Shown here: positions 6,524-14,195 of the stretch, piece after piece | Layout: each line of letters starts with the position of its first letter | How positions within the stretch are numbered: the first letter of the stretch is position 1 | NCBI GenBank assembly: GCA_005877855.1 | Contig: VBOF01000022.1 | Span: 1 to 26,541 of the forward strand | Source of the DNA: Nitrospirota bacterium | GTDB taxonomy: Bacteria; Nitrospirota; Nitrospiria; Nitrospirales; NS-4 | Reading direction: 5' to 3' | DNA length: 26,541 bases | The notes under the pieces: model-generated | Told to the model about the DNA's origin: nothing | Databases searched by the model: none | The model's input: only the letters and a program-made list of their open reading frames with translations | Translations under genes and position numbers: made by a program

Positions 6524-8974
6524 ATGGGAAGGGACGGCAAACAACCCACGCTCCGGGACGATCTGATCGTCAGCCAGCAGGAACAGGCAGGCAAGACATG
6601 CTTTGTCCTGAAGGATCCTCTCACCGGTCGTTTCTTTCGGTTCCGGGAGCCTGAACGTTTCATCGCTCAGCAACTCGACGGGGCGACTCCGTTGGGCGTC
6701 GTTGGCCGAAAGGTTGAAGAGCGGTTCGGACAACCGGTCTCCACGGATGCGCTCCGGCTCTTTGTGGATCGGCTGCAACGGCTCGGCTTCCTGGAGTCGG
6801 AGACCGCTGCGGACCAGCAGTCCCGCGCCGAGCCCAGACGGATCCGCGGAGATGTGTTCTACCTGCGGTTCAAGGCCTTCGACCCCGATCGGCTCTTGAA
6901 CCGGCTGTTACCCTACCTCCGTTTCTGCTTCACGCCCGCGTTTCTGATCTGCTCCGCCGCCCTCATCCTGTTCGCGTTCGGCCTCACCCTGGTCAACGGG
7001 GCTGAGATCGAGCGAGAAGCGGCCCACCTGTATCGGGTGGAAACCCTCATGCTGGTCTGGTTCACCATCTTGGCCGTCGACATTCTGCACGAGTTTGCCC
7101 ACGGCCTTACCTGCAAGCACTTCGGCGGCGAGGTGCACGAAATGGGCTTCATGCTCATCTACATTCAGCCCGCGTTCTACTGTAACGTGAGCGATGCCTG
7201 GCTGTTTCCGGAAAAGTCCAAACGGCTCTGGGTGACCTTTGCCGGCGCCTGTTGCGAGCTGGTGATCTGGGCCCTGGCTGCGGTGATCTGGCGCGTGATG
7301 GAACCCGGGACCTGGCTCAATTCCGCAGCCTTGGTCGTGATGGGCACCTCGGGCGTCAGAAGCCTGTTCAATCTCAACCCTCTCATCAAGCTCGATGGCT
7401 ATTACCTGCTGAGTGACTATGTGGAGATCCCAAATCTCCGCGGCCGAGCGTTTCGGTATCTCCGGTCCCTGCTCGCGCGGGCGATCTGGGAAGCGGAAGG
7501 CCGTACGGCCGAGGGAGAGCATGCGCCCTGTCCGCGCGAACGGCGGATCTGCCTCTGGTACAGTCTCCTGGCCGGAGCATTCACCGTGTGGCTGCTCGGC
7601 TCACTGGCCTGGTGGGTTGGAGGGTCCCTGGTCCAACGCTATCAAGGCACCGGGTTCCTCCTTTTCACCGGTCTCCTGCTCGTGGTCTTCCGCCATCCGC
7701 TCCGCAAGCTGCTCCCGAAGCCAGAAGCCTGGATCACCATCGAGTCTCTGAAGACTGCCTTCAAGAAGCGGCCGGTCAAGGGGCTCCTATTGGCGGCGGC
7801 CATGCTGGCCCTTCTCGTCTTCGGCCGGATGGAGCTCACGATCTCGGGTGAGTTCACCGTCCTGCCCGTACAGAATGCAGACGTCCGCGCTGAAGTCGCG
7901 GGCATCATCGGAGAGATTTACGTGGATGAAGGGAGCCTGGTTCACAAGGGCGACCCCATTGCCAGTCTCTCGGATCGGACCTCTCAGGCCGAGCTACGGA
8001 AAACCGAAGCTGAGATTGAGGAGAAGAAGGCAAATCTGAGGAAGCTGAAGCTGGGTCCGCGAACGGAGGAGATTACGCTGGCGCGGCAGGCGGTAGGCAC
8101 GGCGAAGACCCGTCATGAGCAGGCCCGCAAGCGCTTCGACGAGGCCGCTCGCTTACGCGTTGAGCAGCTGGCGAAGTCGGAAGCCTCCCTGCAAAAGGCT
8201 CAGGAGCGACTGAAGTATGCTCAAACACGCGTGGACCGATACAAGACGTTGTTGACGCCCGGGTTCATCTCCTACAAGGAGTACGAGGAGGTTGAGGAGC
8301 AGCTCGCAATCCGTGAGAAGGAACTGGAAGAGACCCGGGCCACTCTCAATATGGTGCTGGCCGACGACCTTGGCGAGTTTCGCAGGGACGTGGCGGTCAG
8401 CGAGAAGGAGCTGGCTGAGGCCGAAAGCAAATTACGGCTCTTATTGGCTGGGAGCCGGCCGGAAGAGATCGAGGCGACCGAGGCGGAGATCGCGAGGCTG
8501 AAAGCGCAGCGGCGCTTTCTAGAAGACCAGTTGGGCCTGACGCGGGTGGTCAGTCCGCATGCGGGTATCATCACGACTCCCCACCTGAAGGAAAAGCTCG
8601 GCCAGAAGGTGGAGAAAGGCGACCTGCTTGCCGAGGTTCATGAGCTCAGCAACGCCATGGCGGAGATCGCCATCTCAGAGCAGGAGGTCGGCGATGTCCA
8701 CGTGGGCCAGACAGTTGTGGTGAAGGCTCGCGCCTACCCCGAACAGAGCTTTATCGGCACCGTGGCGGCCATCGCCCCGGCTGCGGTCAAGTCAGAGGAA
8801 GGCCGCGCGGGGAAGGTCGTCAGGGTCACTACGGCAATCGACAATGCGTCTCTTCTGCTAAAATCGCAGATGACCGGAACCGCCAAGATCTACTGTGGCA
8901 AGCGGCGTATCGCTGACCTCATGACCCGACGTCTCGCCCGTTTCTTTAGGGTCGAATTCTGGTCGTGGTGGTAA
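6524..8974 (+). CDS. PqqD-like recognition domain / M50 metalloprotease / HlyD export-arm fusion protein
   Basis: This is an 816-residue inner-membrane fusion. Residues about 8-85 resemble a PqqD-like RiPP recognition element (RDDLIVSQQEQAG...VLKDPLTGRFFRF, then a three-helix bundle). Residues about 115-420 form a multi-pass M50 (site-2 protease type) domain with the zinc motif H189-E-F-A-H193 and the third ligand D291 in NPLIKLDGYY. Residues about 425-790 are a HlyD/membrane-fusion adaptor: a membrane segment, a lipoyl-like half (VRAEVAGIIGEIYVDEG, near 451), a long coiled-coil hairpin (about 490-660), the second lipoyl half and a beta barrel. The ATG at 6524 was chosen because the GTG at 6500 directly abuts the hairpin; neither start has a clear ribosome binding site. 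YydH-like proteins in peptide-export loci have related architecture. No ABC transporter lies nearby. GC is lower than in the flanking genes. Confidence 0.87.
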   Translation: MGRDGKQPTLRDDLIVSQQEQAGKTCFVLKDPLTGRFFRFREPERFIAQQLDGATPLGVVGRKVEERFGQPVSTDALRLFVDRLQRLGFLESETAADQQSRAEPRRIRGDVFYLRFKAFDPDRLLNRLLPYLRFCFTPAFLICSAALILFAFGLTLVNGAEIEREAAHLYRVETLMLVWFTILAVDILHEFAHGLTCKHFGGEVHEMGFMLIYIQPAFYCNVSDAWLFPEKSKRLWVTFAGACCELVIWALAAVIWRVMEPGTWLNSAALVVMGTSGVRSLFNLNPLIKLDGYYLLSDYVEIPNLRGRAFRYLRSLLARAIWEAEGRTAEGEHAPCPRERRICLWYSLLAGAFTVWLLGSLAWWVGGSLVQRYQGTGFLLFTGLLLVVFRHPLRKLLPKPEAWITIESLKTAFKKRPVKGLLLAAAMLALLVFGRMELTISGEFTVLPVQNADVRAEVAGIIGEIYVDEGSLVHKGDPIASLSDRTSQAELRKTEAEIEEKKANLRKLKLGPRTEEITLARQAVGTAKTRHEQARKRFDEAARLRVEQLAKSEASLQKAQERLKYAQTRVDRYKTLLTPGFISYKEYEEVEEQLAIREKELEETRATLNMVLADDLGEFRRDVAVSEKELAEAESKLRLLLAGSRPEEIEATEAEIARLKAQRRFLEDQLGLTRVVSPHAGIITTPHLKEKLGQKVEKGDLLAEVHELSNAMAEIAISEQEVGDVHVGQTVVVKARAYPEQSFIGTVAAIAPAAVKSEEGRAGKVVRVTTAIDNASLLLKSQMTGTAKIYCGKRRIADLMTRRLARFFRVEFWSWW

Positions 8975-9002
8975 CGCGAAGGAGGTCCTGTCGCGGATCA
9001 TT

Positions 9003-9758
9003 GTGAAACCCACCATGAAGTGCCGGATGTTCTGGCTCGCCGCCGTGCTCGGAGCCCTGCTGCTGGCACCGGGGTGCGGGGAAGGATTCGACGGCTCCGA
9101 TGCCGGCCCGTCCGCAGCCGATCCCATGCGGCAGGCGGAGCGGGATCGGATGGTCGAGCGCCAGATCGAGGCGCGTGGCGTGAAGGATCCGGCGGTGCTC
9201 CGGGCAATGCGCCACGTGCCGAGGCACCAGTTCGTGCCGGGCTTGTATGCGAGTCAGGCCTACTGGGACGGCCCCGTGCCGAGCGGCCACGACCAGATGA
9301 TCTCCCAGCCCTATGTCGTGGCTTTCATGACCGAGGCGCTCACACTGCACAGCGATGACAAGGTGCTCGAGATCGGCACGGGCTCGGGCTACCAGACGGC
9401 GATCCTGGCCGAGCTCGCGCGCGACGTGTTCTCCATCGAGATCGTGAAGCCGCTGGCAGACCAGGCCGCTGAGAAGCTGAAGGAGCTGGGCTACACGAAC
9501 GTGCAGGTGCGGGCCGGCGACGGCTATCAGGGTTGGCCGCAACACGCCCCCTACGACGCGATCCTCGTCACCGCCGCACCTGACCACATCCCTCAACCGC
9601 TCTTGAACCAACTCGCCCGCGGCGGGCGGTTGATCCTGCCCCTGGGCAAGAAGCACTCCCAGAGTCTGGTGCTGATCCGGCGCACCCAGTCGGGTTTTGA
9701 GCAGACCACACTCCTCCCCGTCGCCTTCGTCCCCATGACCGGCGAGGCTGGAAAATAG
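9003..9758 (+). CDS. pcm: Protein-L-isoaspartate O-methyltransferase with export signal
   Basis: Pcm methylates isoaspartyl residues that arise from Asn/Asp damage, using S-adenosylmethionine. The enzyme core is complete: RMVERQIEARGVKDPAVLRAM, HVPRHQFVP, QMISQPYVVAFMTE, the SAM motif VLEIGTGSGYQTAIL, GDGYQGWP and DAILVTAAPDHIP. Total length is 251 residues against about 210 for the usual cytoplasmic enzyme. The extra part is an N-terminal leader (FWLAAVLGALLLAPGC) with a Cys at residue 25 in an imperfect lipobox, followed by a Gly/Ser/Asp-rich linker. It is therefore predicted to be exported, possibly as a lipoprotein. The start is uncertain (GTG 9003 or ATG 9015); the only AAGGAGG lies 17 bases before 9003. 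It follows the M50/HlyD gene by 28 bp and may be co-transcribed with it. Confidence 0.88.
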   Translation: MKPTMKCRMFWLAAVLGALLLAPGCGEGFDGSDAGPSAADPMRQAERDRMVERQIEARGVKDPAVLRAMRHVPRHQFVPGLYASQAYWDGPVPSGHDQMISQPYVVAFMTEALTLHSDDKVLEIGTGSGYQTAILAELARDVFSIEIVKPLADQAAEKLKELGYTNVQVRAGDGYQGWPQHAPYDAILVTAAPDHIPQPLLNQLARGGRLILPLGKKHSQSLVLIRRTQSGFEQTTLLPVAFVPMTGEAGK

Positions 9759-9796
9759 ACTTCTCGCGGATCCTGCCCGCATCCCCTCGCTGATCA

Positions 9797-10015
9797 TCAC
9801 ATGCGCTTGCCCTTCCCGGGCAGGGCGATCTTCGCTTGCGCGGGGTAGGGGCAGAGGTGGTTGATGGGACAGGCCGGGCAGTCCGGCTTTCGCGCCGGGC
9901 AGATCGTTCGGCCGTGCGTCTGCAGGAGATGGCAGAATCGGATTTTGTGCTGGTCGGGCACGAGCGGATTCAAGTCAAACTCGATCTTGTCGGGGTTGGG
10001 ATCATGGCAGGGATG
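9797..10015 (-). pseudogene. nth: Endonuclease III C-terminal remnant with iron-sulfur loop
   Basis: Read on the minus strand, 72 codons between a TAG at 10016-10018 and a TGA at 9797-9799 encode the tail of endonuclease III. It includes IRFCHLLQTHGRTICPAR and the complete [4Fe-4S] cluster spacing C-x6-C-x2-C-x5-C (TICPARKPDC, PAC, PINHLC), followed by a short basic end (LPGKGKRM). No start codon or ribosome binding site precedes it, and the helix-hairpin-helix and catalytic Lys/Asp part is absent: upstream sequence is unrelated and soon reaches the VOC gene. It is therefore a decayed or deleted nth gene, not an active glycosylase. Confidence 0.8.
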
Positions 10016-10092
10016 CTAGGCGATCCATGGCGCCACCGCAAGAGCCCGAGTCACAGATGTGGTAGCATGCGTGGGCGGAAAGAAGAAGCCGG

Positions 10093-10536
10093 TCACCGTT
10101 TCCGCGACGCCGTCTTTTTCTCCGGCTCGGTTCCGAACTTGATGCCGAGCGTCTGGACTTCGCGGTACGGGAGGAGCCAGACCAGCGACTCGTCGGCCAG
10201 ATCCCCCACCTGGATGCGGTTGCCCCACGGATCGCGAAAGTCGCAGCGGAAGTGCGGCTCCAGCTTCAGTCCGTACTTCTGGGTGAGCTTCTCCCGCACC
10301 TCGTTGATCTGCCCCTCGTCGCGCAACATGATGCCGAAGTGCTTCACGCGGTCTGGCCGGAGATCCTTCACCTCGAAGATGGCCAAGAACTGGTGCTCGC
10401 CCAGCTTGCACCAGGCCGCCCCCTCGCCGCCCCGGAGCATCTCCAGATTGAATACGTCGGAATAAAACGCCACGGCCTTCTCGGCATCATCCACCTCGAT
10501 GGCCACGTGATTGCACCCATAGACCTGCACCGCCAT
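10093..10536 (-). CDS. VOC superfamily (glyoxalase/dioxygenase-fold) protein
   Basis: This is a 147-residue protein with the paired beta-alpha-beta-beta-beta modules of the vicinal oxygen chelate fold: NHVAIEVDDAEKAVAFYSDVF at the start and FRDPWGNRIQVGD near residues 100-112. Candidate metal ligands H10 and H66 are present. The usual second-module Glu of the GN-x-I-E motif is Gln109, so metal binding or activity may differ from glyoxalase I or extradiol dioxygenases. The ATG at 10536 is supported by AGGAGGGA just upstream on the minus strand; the frame runs on further but without VOC features. The substrate is unknown. It diverges from the PilZ gene at 10676. Confidence 0.86.
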   Translation of the reverse strand: MAVQVYGCNHVAIEVDDAEKAVAFYSDVFNLEMLRGGEGAAWCKLGEHQFLAIFEVKDLRPDRVKHFGIMLRDEGQINEVREKLTQKYGLKLEPHFRCDFRDPWGNRIQVGDLADESLVWLLPYREVQTLGIKFGTEPEKKTASRKR

Positions 10537-10641
10537 ACCGATCCCTCCTGAGTCGAGTCTGTCCCGTCTCCTCACGCCGGGCCTCCGGCGTCTTCCGTCA
10601 TCATAGCAGACGATCTCGATCGAAAGTCGGGAAGAAAGATG

Positions 10642-10647
10642 TACAAT
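10642..10647 (+). promoter_or_regulatory. Possible -10 element for the PilZ-pdxA-rsmA operon
   Basis: TACAAT (10642-10647) matches five of six positions of the sigma-70 -10 box and lies 28 bp before the chosen PilZ start, which would give a short leader carrying AGAGGA. No good -35 box lies 16-18 bp upstream, so the assignment is weak. Confidence 0.28.
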
Positions 10648-10675
10648 GGCGTCACCCACCAAGAGAGGAAAAGCC

Positions 10676-11056
10676 ATGTCCCTGCTGCGCCGCTTATGGG
10701 GCTTCCTTCGAGGCAGGCTCTTTCGGAAGGAGGGCCGGGAGCAGCGCGAGTCCAAACGGATCCTGGTGCGGTTTGCCATCGCGTTTGCGGGACCATACAA
10801 AAAAGGCAAGGGGATCGCGCGCGATCTCTCACTCGGGGGGTGCATGATTGAGACGGACACGCCCCTGCCCATGGACACGCTCCTTGAGCTAAAGCTTTTC
10901 GTGGCCGAGCATGAGATGCCCGTCGAGGTTGCTGCGTCAGTCCGGTGGTCGGACGGCCAGCGGATGGGGATCAAATTTCTCCGCATCCGCGACCCAGACC
11001 GCTTCCGGAAGTTTCTCGGTGTTGCCGTGCCTCAGGACGCCAGGGCGAATTCGTGA
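10676..11056 (+). CDS. PilZ domain protein (cyclic-di-GMP receptor candidate)
   Basis: This is a 126-residue single PilZ domain after a basic, amphipathic N-terminus (SLLRRLWGFLRGRLF) that could touch the membrane. Both cyclic-di-GMP binding motifs are intact: RxxxR (R-E-S-K-R) near residue 24 and D-x-S-x-x-G (ARDLSLGG) about 30 residues later. The ATG at 10676 has AGAGGA seven bases upstream. The in-frame ATG at 10646 overlaps a possible -10 box and lacks such a site. It overlaps pdxA by 4 bp (GTGA), so the three genes to 12905 are probably one transcript. The output process (motility, polysaccharide or adhesion) cannot be told from the sequence. Confidence 0.87.
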   Translation: MSLLRRLWGFLRGRLFRKEGREQRESKRILVRFAIAFAGPYKKGKGIARDLSLGGCMIETDTPLPMDTLLELKLFVAEHEMPVEVAASVRWSDGQRMGIKFLRIRDPDRFRKFLGVAVPQDARANS

Positions 11057-12072
11057 GGAAACCCGTTAAAACCATCAAGCCCCTGCTCGCCATCACGATG
11101 GGCGATCCGGCGGGGATCGGGCCGGAAGTGATCGTCAAGGCCCTGGCGCACCCGGGCGTACGGCGCCTGTGCCGGCCGCTGGTCATCGGCTCGCCCGAGG
11201 TGTTGGCCAAGGCGGCCAGCGCGCTGAAGGCGTCGCTGAAGGTCCGCAGCGTGGACCTGTCAGGCTTCGAGGCGCCGGACGGGGTCGTTCCGGTGCTGGA
11301 TCCGCTCCCCCAGCCGCTCGGTCGGTTTCTGCCAGGGAAGGTGTCCCGGGAGACCGGCGCGGCCCAGGCCGTCTATGTGGAAGAGGCGGTCGAGCGGGCC
11401 CTGGACGGCAGCGTCGCCGCCATCGTGACGGCGCCGATCAACAAGGAAGCGATCAATCTTGCCGGCTACAGCTATCCCGGCCATACTGAGATGCTGGCCG
11501 ACCTGACGGGCGCCACGGAGGTCGGCATGATGATCGTCGGCGGGCCGCTGCGCTTCTTCTTCGCCACCATCCATGCGGCGATCAAGGACGTGCCGGCGCT
11601 CCTCACGCCGGAGCGGATCGAGCGTGCGATCCGGCTGTGCCATCGCGGCCTGACGGAGCTCTTCGGCATCGCGCGCCCACGGATCGCGGTGGCGGCTCTG
11701 AACCCGCATGCCGGCGAAGGCGGGCTGTTCGGGACCGAAGAGCGCACGGCGATCGGGCCCGGCGTCGAGCGGGCGCTGGCGCGGGGGTTTCCAGCCGTCG
11801 GCCCGTTTCCGGCGGACACGCTCATCGGGCAGGCGGCGCAGGGCAAGTACGACGCGGTGGTGGCCATGTACCACGACCAGGGGTTGATCCCGCTGAAGCT
11901 CGCCGCCTTCGGGAAGTCGGTCAACATCACGGTGGGGCTGCCGATCATCCGGACGTCCGTGGATCACGGCACCGCCTACGACATTGTGGGCAAAGCCGTT
12001 GCCGACGACGGCAGCCTCATCGAGGCGATCAAGCTCGCCGTGCAGTTCGTGAAGAACCGGCTTCGGCCATGA
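11053..12072 (+). CDS. pdxA: 4-hydroxythreonine-4-phosphate dehydrogenase PdxA
   Basis: PdxA oxidises 4-phosphohydroxy-L-threonine with NAD(P) in the DXP-dependent pyridoxal phosphate pathway, in the cytoplasm. The 339-residue protein has the family start (LAITMGDPAGIGPEVIVKAL), the substrate His H144 (PGHTEMLADL) and three metal-binding His: H174 (FATIHAAIKD), H219 (ALNPHAGEGG) and H274 (AMYHDQGLIPLK). All sit at a constant offset of eight from the E. coli residues 136, 166, 211 and 266, so the enzyme should be active. The start is GTG 11053 within a 4-bp overlap with the PilZ stop. Its stop overlaps the rsmA ATG by 4 bp; pdxA-rsmA linkage is common in bacteria. Confidence 0.96.
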   Translation: MRKPVKTIKPLLAITMGDPAGIGPEVIVKALAHPGVRRLCRPLVIGSPEVLAKAASALKASLKVRSVDLSGFEAPDGVVPVLDPLPQPLGRFLPGKVSRETGAAQAVYVEEAVERALDGSVAAIVTAPINKEAINLAGYSYPGHTEMLADLTGATEVGMMIVGGPLRFFFATIHAAIKDVPALLTPERIERAIRLCHRGLTELFGIARPRIAVAALNPHAGEGGLFGTEERTAIGPGVERALARGFPAVGPFPADTLIGQAAQGKYDAVVAMYHDQGLIPLKLAAFGKSVNITVGLPIIRTSVDHGTAYDIVGKAVADDGSLIEAIKLAVQFVKNRLRP

Positions 12073-12905
12073 CGCGGCCCGGTCCTCGCGCCCGCGTCGC
12101 CTCCACGCAGATCGCCCGCAAGTCCCTCGGGCAGCACTTCCTCATCGACAAGAACATCGTCCACAAGATCGTCCGCCTGGCCGAGTTGCAGCCGGGTGAG
12201 ACGGTGCTGGAGATCGGTCCGGGACGGGGGATCCTGACGGAGGCGCTGCTGGACAGCTCCGGACTCGTCGTCGCCGTGGAGCTGGACGCCGCGCTCTGCG
12301 CGCGCCTGCGCACGACGCTGGGGGGCCGGTCGAATTTCCGCCTGATCGAGGGCGACGCACTGGCGTTCGAGTATGCGCAGGTGCCGAGCCCGTTTCTGGT
12401 AGTGGCCAACCTGCCGTACTATGTCTCGACACCGCTGCTGTTTCGACTGCTAGAGGAGCGGCAGCGCATCGACCGTCTGGTGCTGATGCTCCAGGAGGAA
12501 GTAGTCGCGCGCCTGGCCGCGGCGCCCGGCGGCAAGGACTATGGGGCGCTCTCCATCGCGGCGCAGTTCTACTGCGAGGTGCGGCGGGCGTTCAGGGTGT
12601 CGCCCACGTGTTTTCGCCCGAAACCCCGGGTCGGGTCGGCGGTCGTCGTGCTCACGCCGCTGGCGAAGCCGCGCGTCTCGGTGACGGACGAGGCGTTCTT
12701 CTTCCGTGTCGTGCGCGCCGGGTTTGCACACCGGCGCAAGGCCCTGCTGAATTCGCTGCGTGATGAAGGTTTCGAGGGCGCGCCGACGGCTGCGGCGTTA
12801 GAGCGGGCCGGCATCGATCCCCGCCGCCGCGCCGAGACCCTGCGTCTTGAGGAGTTTGCCACGCTAGCGGATGGGCTTCTCAGTTTGAACCAGAAGAAAA
12901 GGTGA
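12069..12905 (+). CDS. rsmA: 16S rRNA (adenine1518/1519-N6) dimethyltransferase RsmA (KsgA)
   Basis: RsmA dimethylates two adjacent adenines in helix 45 of 16S rRNA late in small-subunit assembly, using SAM. The 278-residue protein shows the RsmA N-terminus (RKSLGQHFLIDKNIVHKIV), SAM motif I (VLEIGPGRGILTEAL, near residue 50), the acidic motif II (VAVELDAAL), the catalytic N-L-P-Y at residues 114-117, and the C-terminal helical domain (FRVSPTCFRPKPRVGSAVV, then FAHRRKALLNSLR). The ATG overlaps the pdxA stop (ATGA). It ends 16 bp before the convergent methyltransferase gene, and no terminator is evident between them. Confidence 0.96.
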   Translation: MTRPGPRARVASTQIARKSLGQHFLIDKNIVHKIVRLAELQPGETVLEIGPGRGILTEALLDSSGLVVAVELDAALCARLRTTLGGRSNFRLIEGDALAFEYAQVPSPFLVVANLPYYVSTPLLFRLLEERQRIDRLVLMLQEEVVARLAAAPGGKDYGALSIAAQFYCEVRRAFRVSPTCFRPKPRVGSAVVVLTPLAKPRVSVTDEAFFFRVVRAGFAHRRKALLNSLRDEGFEGAPTAAALERAGIDPRRRAETLRLEEFATLADGLLSLNQKKR

Positions 12906-12921
12906 CGGCCAGCGAGATCGG

Positions 12922-13941
12922 TTAGCGCCTTCCTTCGATCAGCGCGTTCTCTCCGTCTTTCCGTTTTCCCATCCCCGTCAACAGCCGCACATGTCGGTAG
13001 CCGGCCTTTCGCAGCCAGCGCATCACGTCCCGAGACGCATAGGTGTTGCCGGTGTCGGTGAAGAGCAGCATGGTCAGGGCGAACGCTGTCGTGTCGATAG
13101 GATAAAGCCCCTGCCGGTCGGTGAGGAACGCGTCGTGGATGAGCAGGCGCCCGCCCGGCGTGAGGGCCTTGTAGATTTTGCGGAAGAGGCCCACATTCTG
13201 CGCCGGTGCGTAGATGTGGATGATGTTCGAGAGCCAGACCACGTCGTAGTTGCCGGGCAGAGGATCACTCATGAAATCCAGCGGCGCGAAGCTCAGCCGG
13301 GCCTTGGCGGGATGCGTCGCAGCGATCTCGCGCGCGACCTTGAGGGCTGCGGGCCGATCCGCCACCGTGGTGCGCAGCGCGGGATTCGCCGAGAGGAAGG
13401 CCATGGCGTAGGTGCCGGGCCCGCCGCCCAGGTCCAGCAAGGTCCGTGCCCGGCGCAGGTCGAGGAATCGGGCGACTGTCTGCGCCTGCTCCCGGCTCCG
13501 GTGGTGCATGGCCCAGGTGAAGCTGCGGCGCCAGACAGGCGACTCGGGCTCGTCCGCGTCCAGCGGCTTGCCCGAGCGGACGCTGTCGGTGAGCTGCGTG
13601 AAGTCGTGCCAGTGGTTCGTGATGAGGTCGAGGTAGGCGCCGCGATAGGCGGGGCTCCGCCGGTTCAACTCCGTGCGCACGAGCGGTGTGTTCCCATACG
13701 ACGAGCCGCGTTTGACCAGCAGACCCAGCGCGGCCAGATTCCGGCAAAGGATGTCGAGACCCCGCTGGTCGGCTCGGAGGCGTCGTGCCAGGGCTGCGAT
13801 CGGCCTGGTGCGGGCTCCGATGGCGGTGAAGAGATCGAGTTCTAGCGCGGTCAGGATCGCGCGGGAATACTGATAGAGTTGGGCGACATTGCGGAAATCA
13901 TCGAAGCTCTTGATCGGATAGGTGCCGAGAGACCGCGTCAC
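12922..13941 (-). CDS. SAM-dependent O-methyltransferase of the hydroxyindole/CrtF type (Methyltransf_2)
   Basis: This is a 339-residue enzyme with an N-terminal winged-helix dimerisation region (about residues 12-95: AILTALELDLFTAI, GLDILCRNLAALGLLVK) and a C-terminal Rossmann methyltransferase domain. SAM motif I is LLDLGGGPGTYA (168-179). Further motifs are WLSNIIHIYAP, with a candidate catalytic His242, and LTPGGRLLIHDAFL. This is the layout of plant-type O-methyltransferases and bacterial relatives acting on carotenoids, quinone-like or polyketide hydroxyls; the substrate here is unknown. The start is GTG 13941, because the upstream extension to 14061 lacks family features and crosses a separate plus-strand promoter. 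TATACT at 13951-13956 could be its -10 box, which would make the mRNA nearly leaderless. It is monocistronic. Confidence 0.86.
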   Translation of the reverse strand: MTRSLGTYPIKSFDDFRNVAQLYQYSRAILTALELDLFTAIGARTRPIAALARRLRADQRGLDILCRNLAALGLLVKRGSSYGNTPLVRTELNRRSPAYRGAYLDLITNHWHDFTQLTDSVRSGKPLDADEPESPVWRRSFTWAMHHRSREQAQTVARFLDLRRARTLLDLGGGPGTYAMAFLSANPALRTTVADRPAALKVAREIAATHPAKARLSFAPLDFMSDPLPGNYDVVWLSNIIHIYAPAQNVGLFRKIYKALTPGGRLLIHDAFLTDRQGLYPIDTTAFALTMLLFTDTGNTYASRDVMRWLRKAGYRHVRLLTGMGKRKDGENALIEGRR

Positions 13942-14018
13942 CCCCGCAGTATAGCATCCCCGGAAAGACGCTCTAGGAGGTCGGCGGGTCCGTAATATCT
14001 CGTGAGGGAAAGGTCGAA

Positions 14019-14047
14019 TTGACAGGACAGCGGGATTGGAATACGAT
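14019..14047 (+). promoter_or_regulatory. Sigma-70 promoter of a small intergenic transcription unit
   Basis: TTGACA (14019-14024) is a perfect -35 box. A 17-bp spacer follows, then TACGAT (14042-14047) as -10. Predicted transcription starts near 14054, 43 bases before the ATG of the 32-codon ORF, with a small hairpin (CACTC/GAGTG) at the 5' end. A terminator at 14352 closes the unit. Confidence 0.68.
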
Positions 14048-14096
14048 GACCTCGCACTCACTTAGAGTGTCTGTCACAGAGAGAGGAGGTTCTCGT

Positions 14097-14195
14097 ATGA
14101 ACGAACTCACTCCTCCGGGCCATTCAGGCCCGCTGGCGACGGGTACTCTCTCGCCGCGGTGGGCCTTCCGCTCGGGGCCACATCTCTCCCCGTAA
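14097..14195 (+). CDS. Short ORF of 32 codons with strong ribosome binding site
   Basis: ATG 14097 is preceded by AGAGGAGGT (14082-14090) at ideal distance. The product, starting MNELTPPGHSGPLATG, is Pro/Gly/Ser-rich with one Trp and no hydrophobic segment, so it is neither a signal peptide nor a membrane peptide. It is not recognised. It may be a translated leader peptide whose translation affects folding of the downstream RNA, a small secreted or signalling peptide, or a chance frame in a structured RNA. The promoter before it and the terminator after it make transcription likely. Confidence 0.42.
   Translation: MNELTPPGHSGPLATGTLSPRWAFRSGPHLSP

Noticed and set aside
6275..6778. 167-codon minus-strand frame over the peptide gene
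   Set aside because: It crosses the peptide gene, the intercistronic hairpin and the start of the fusion gene. The plus strand has the strong ribosome binding site and recognisable domains.
9836..10465. 209-codon plus-strand frame
   Set aside because: It lies opposite the endonuclease III remnant and the VOC gene, both of which show family motifs on the minus strand; this frame shows none.
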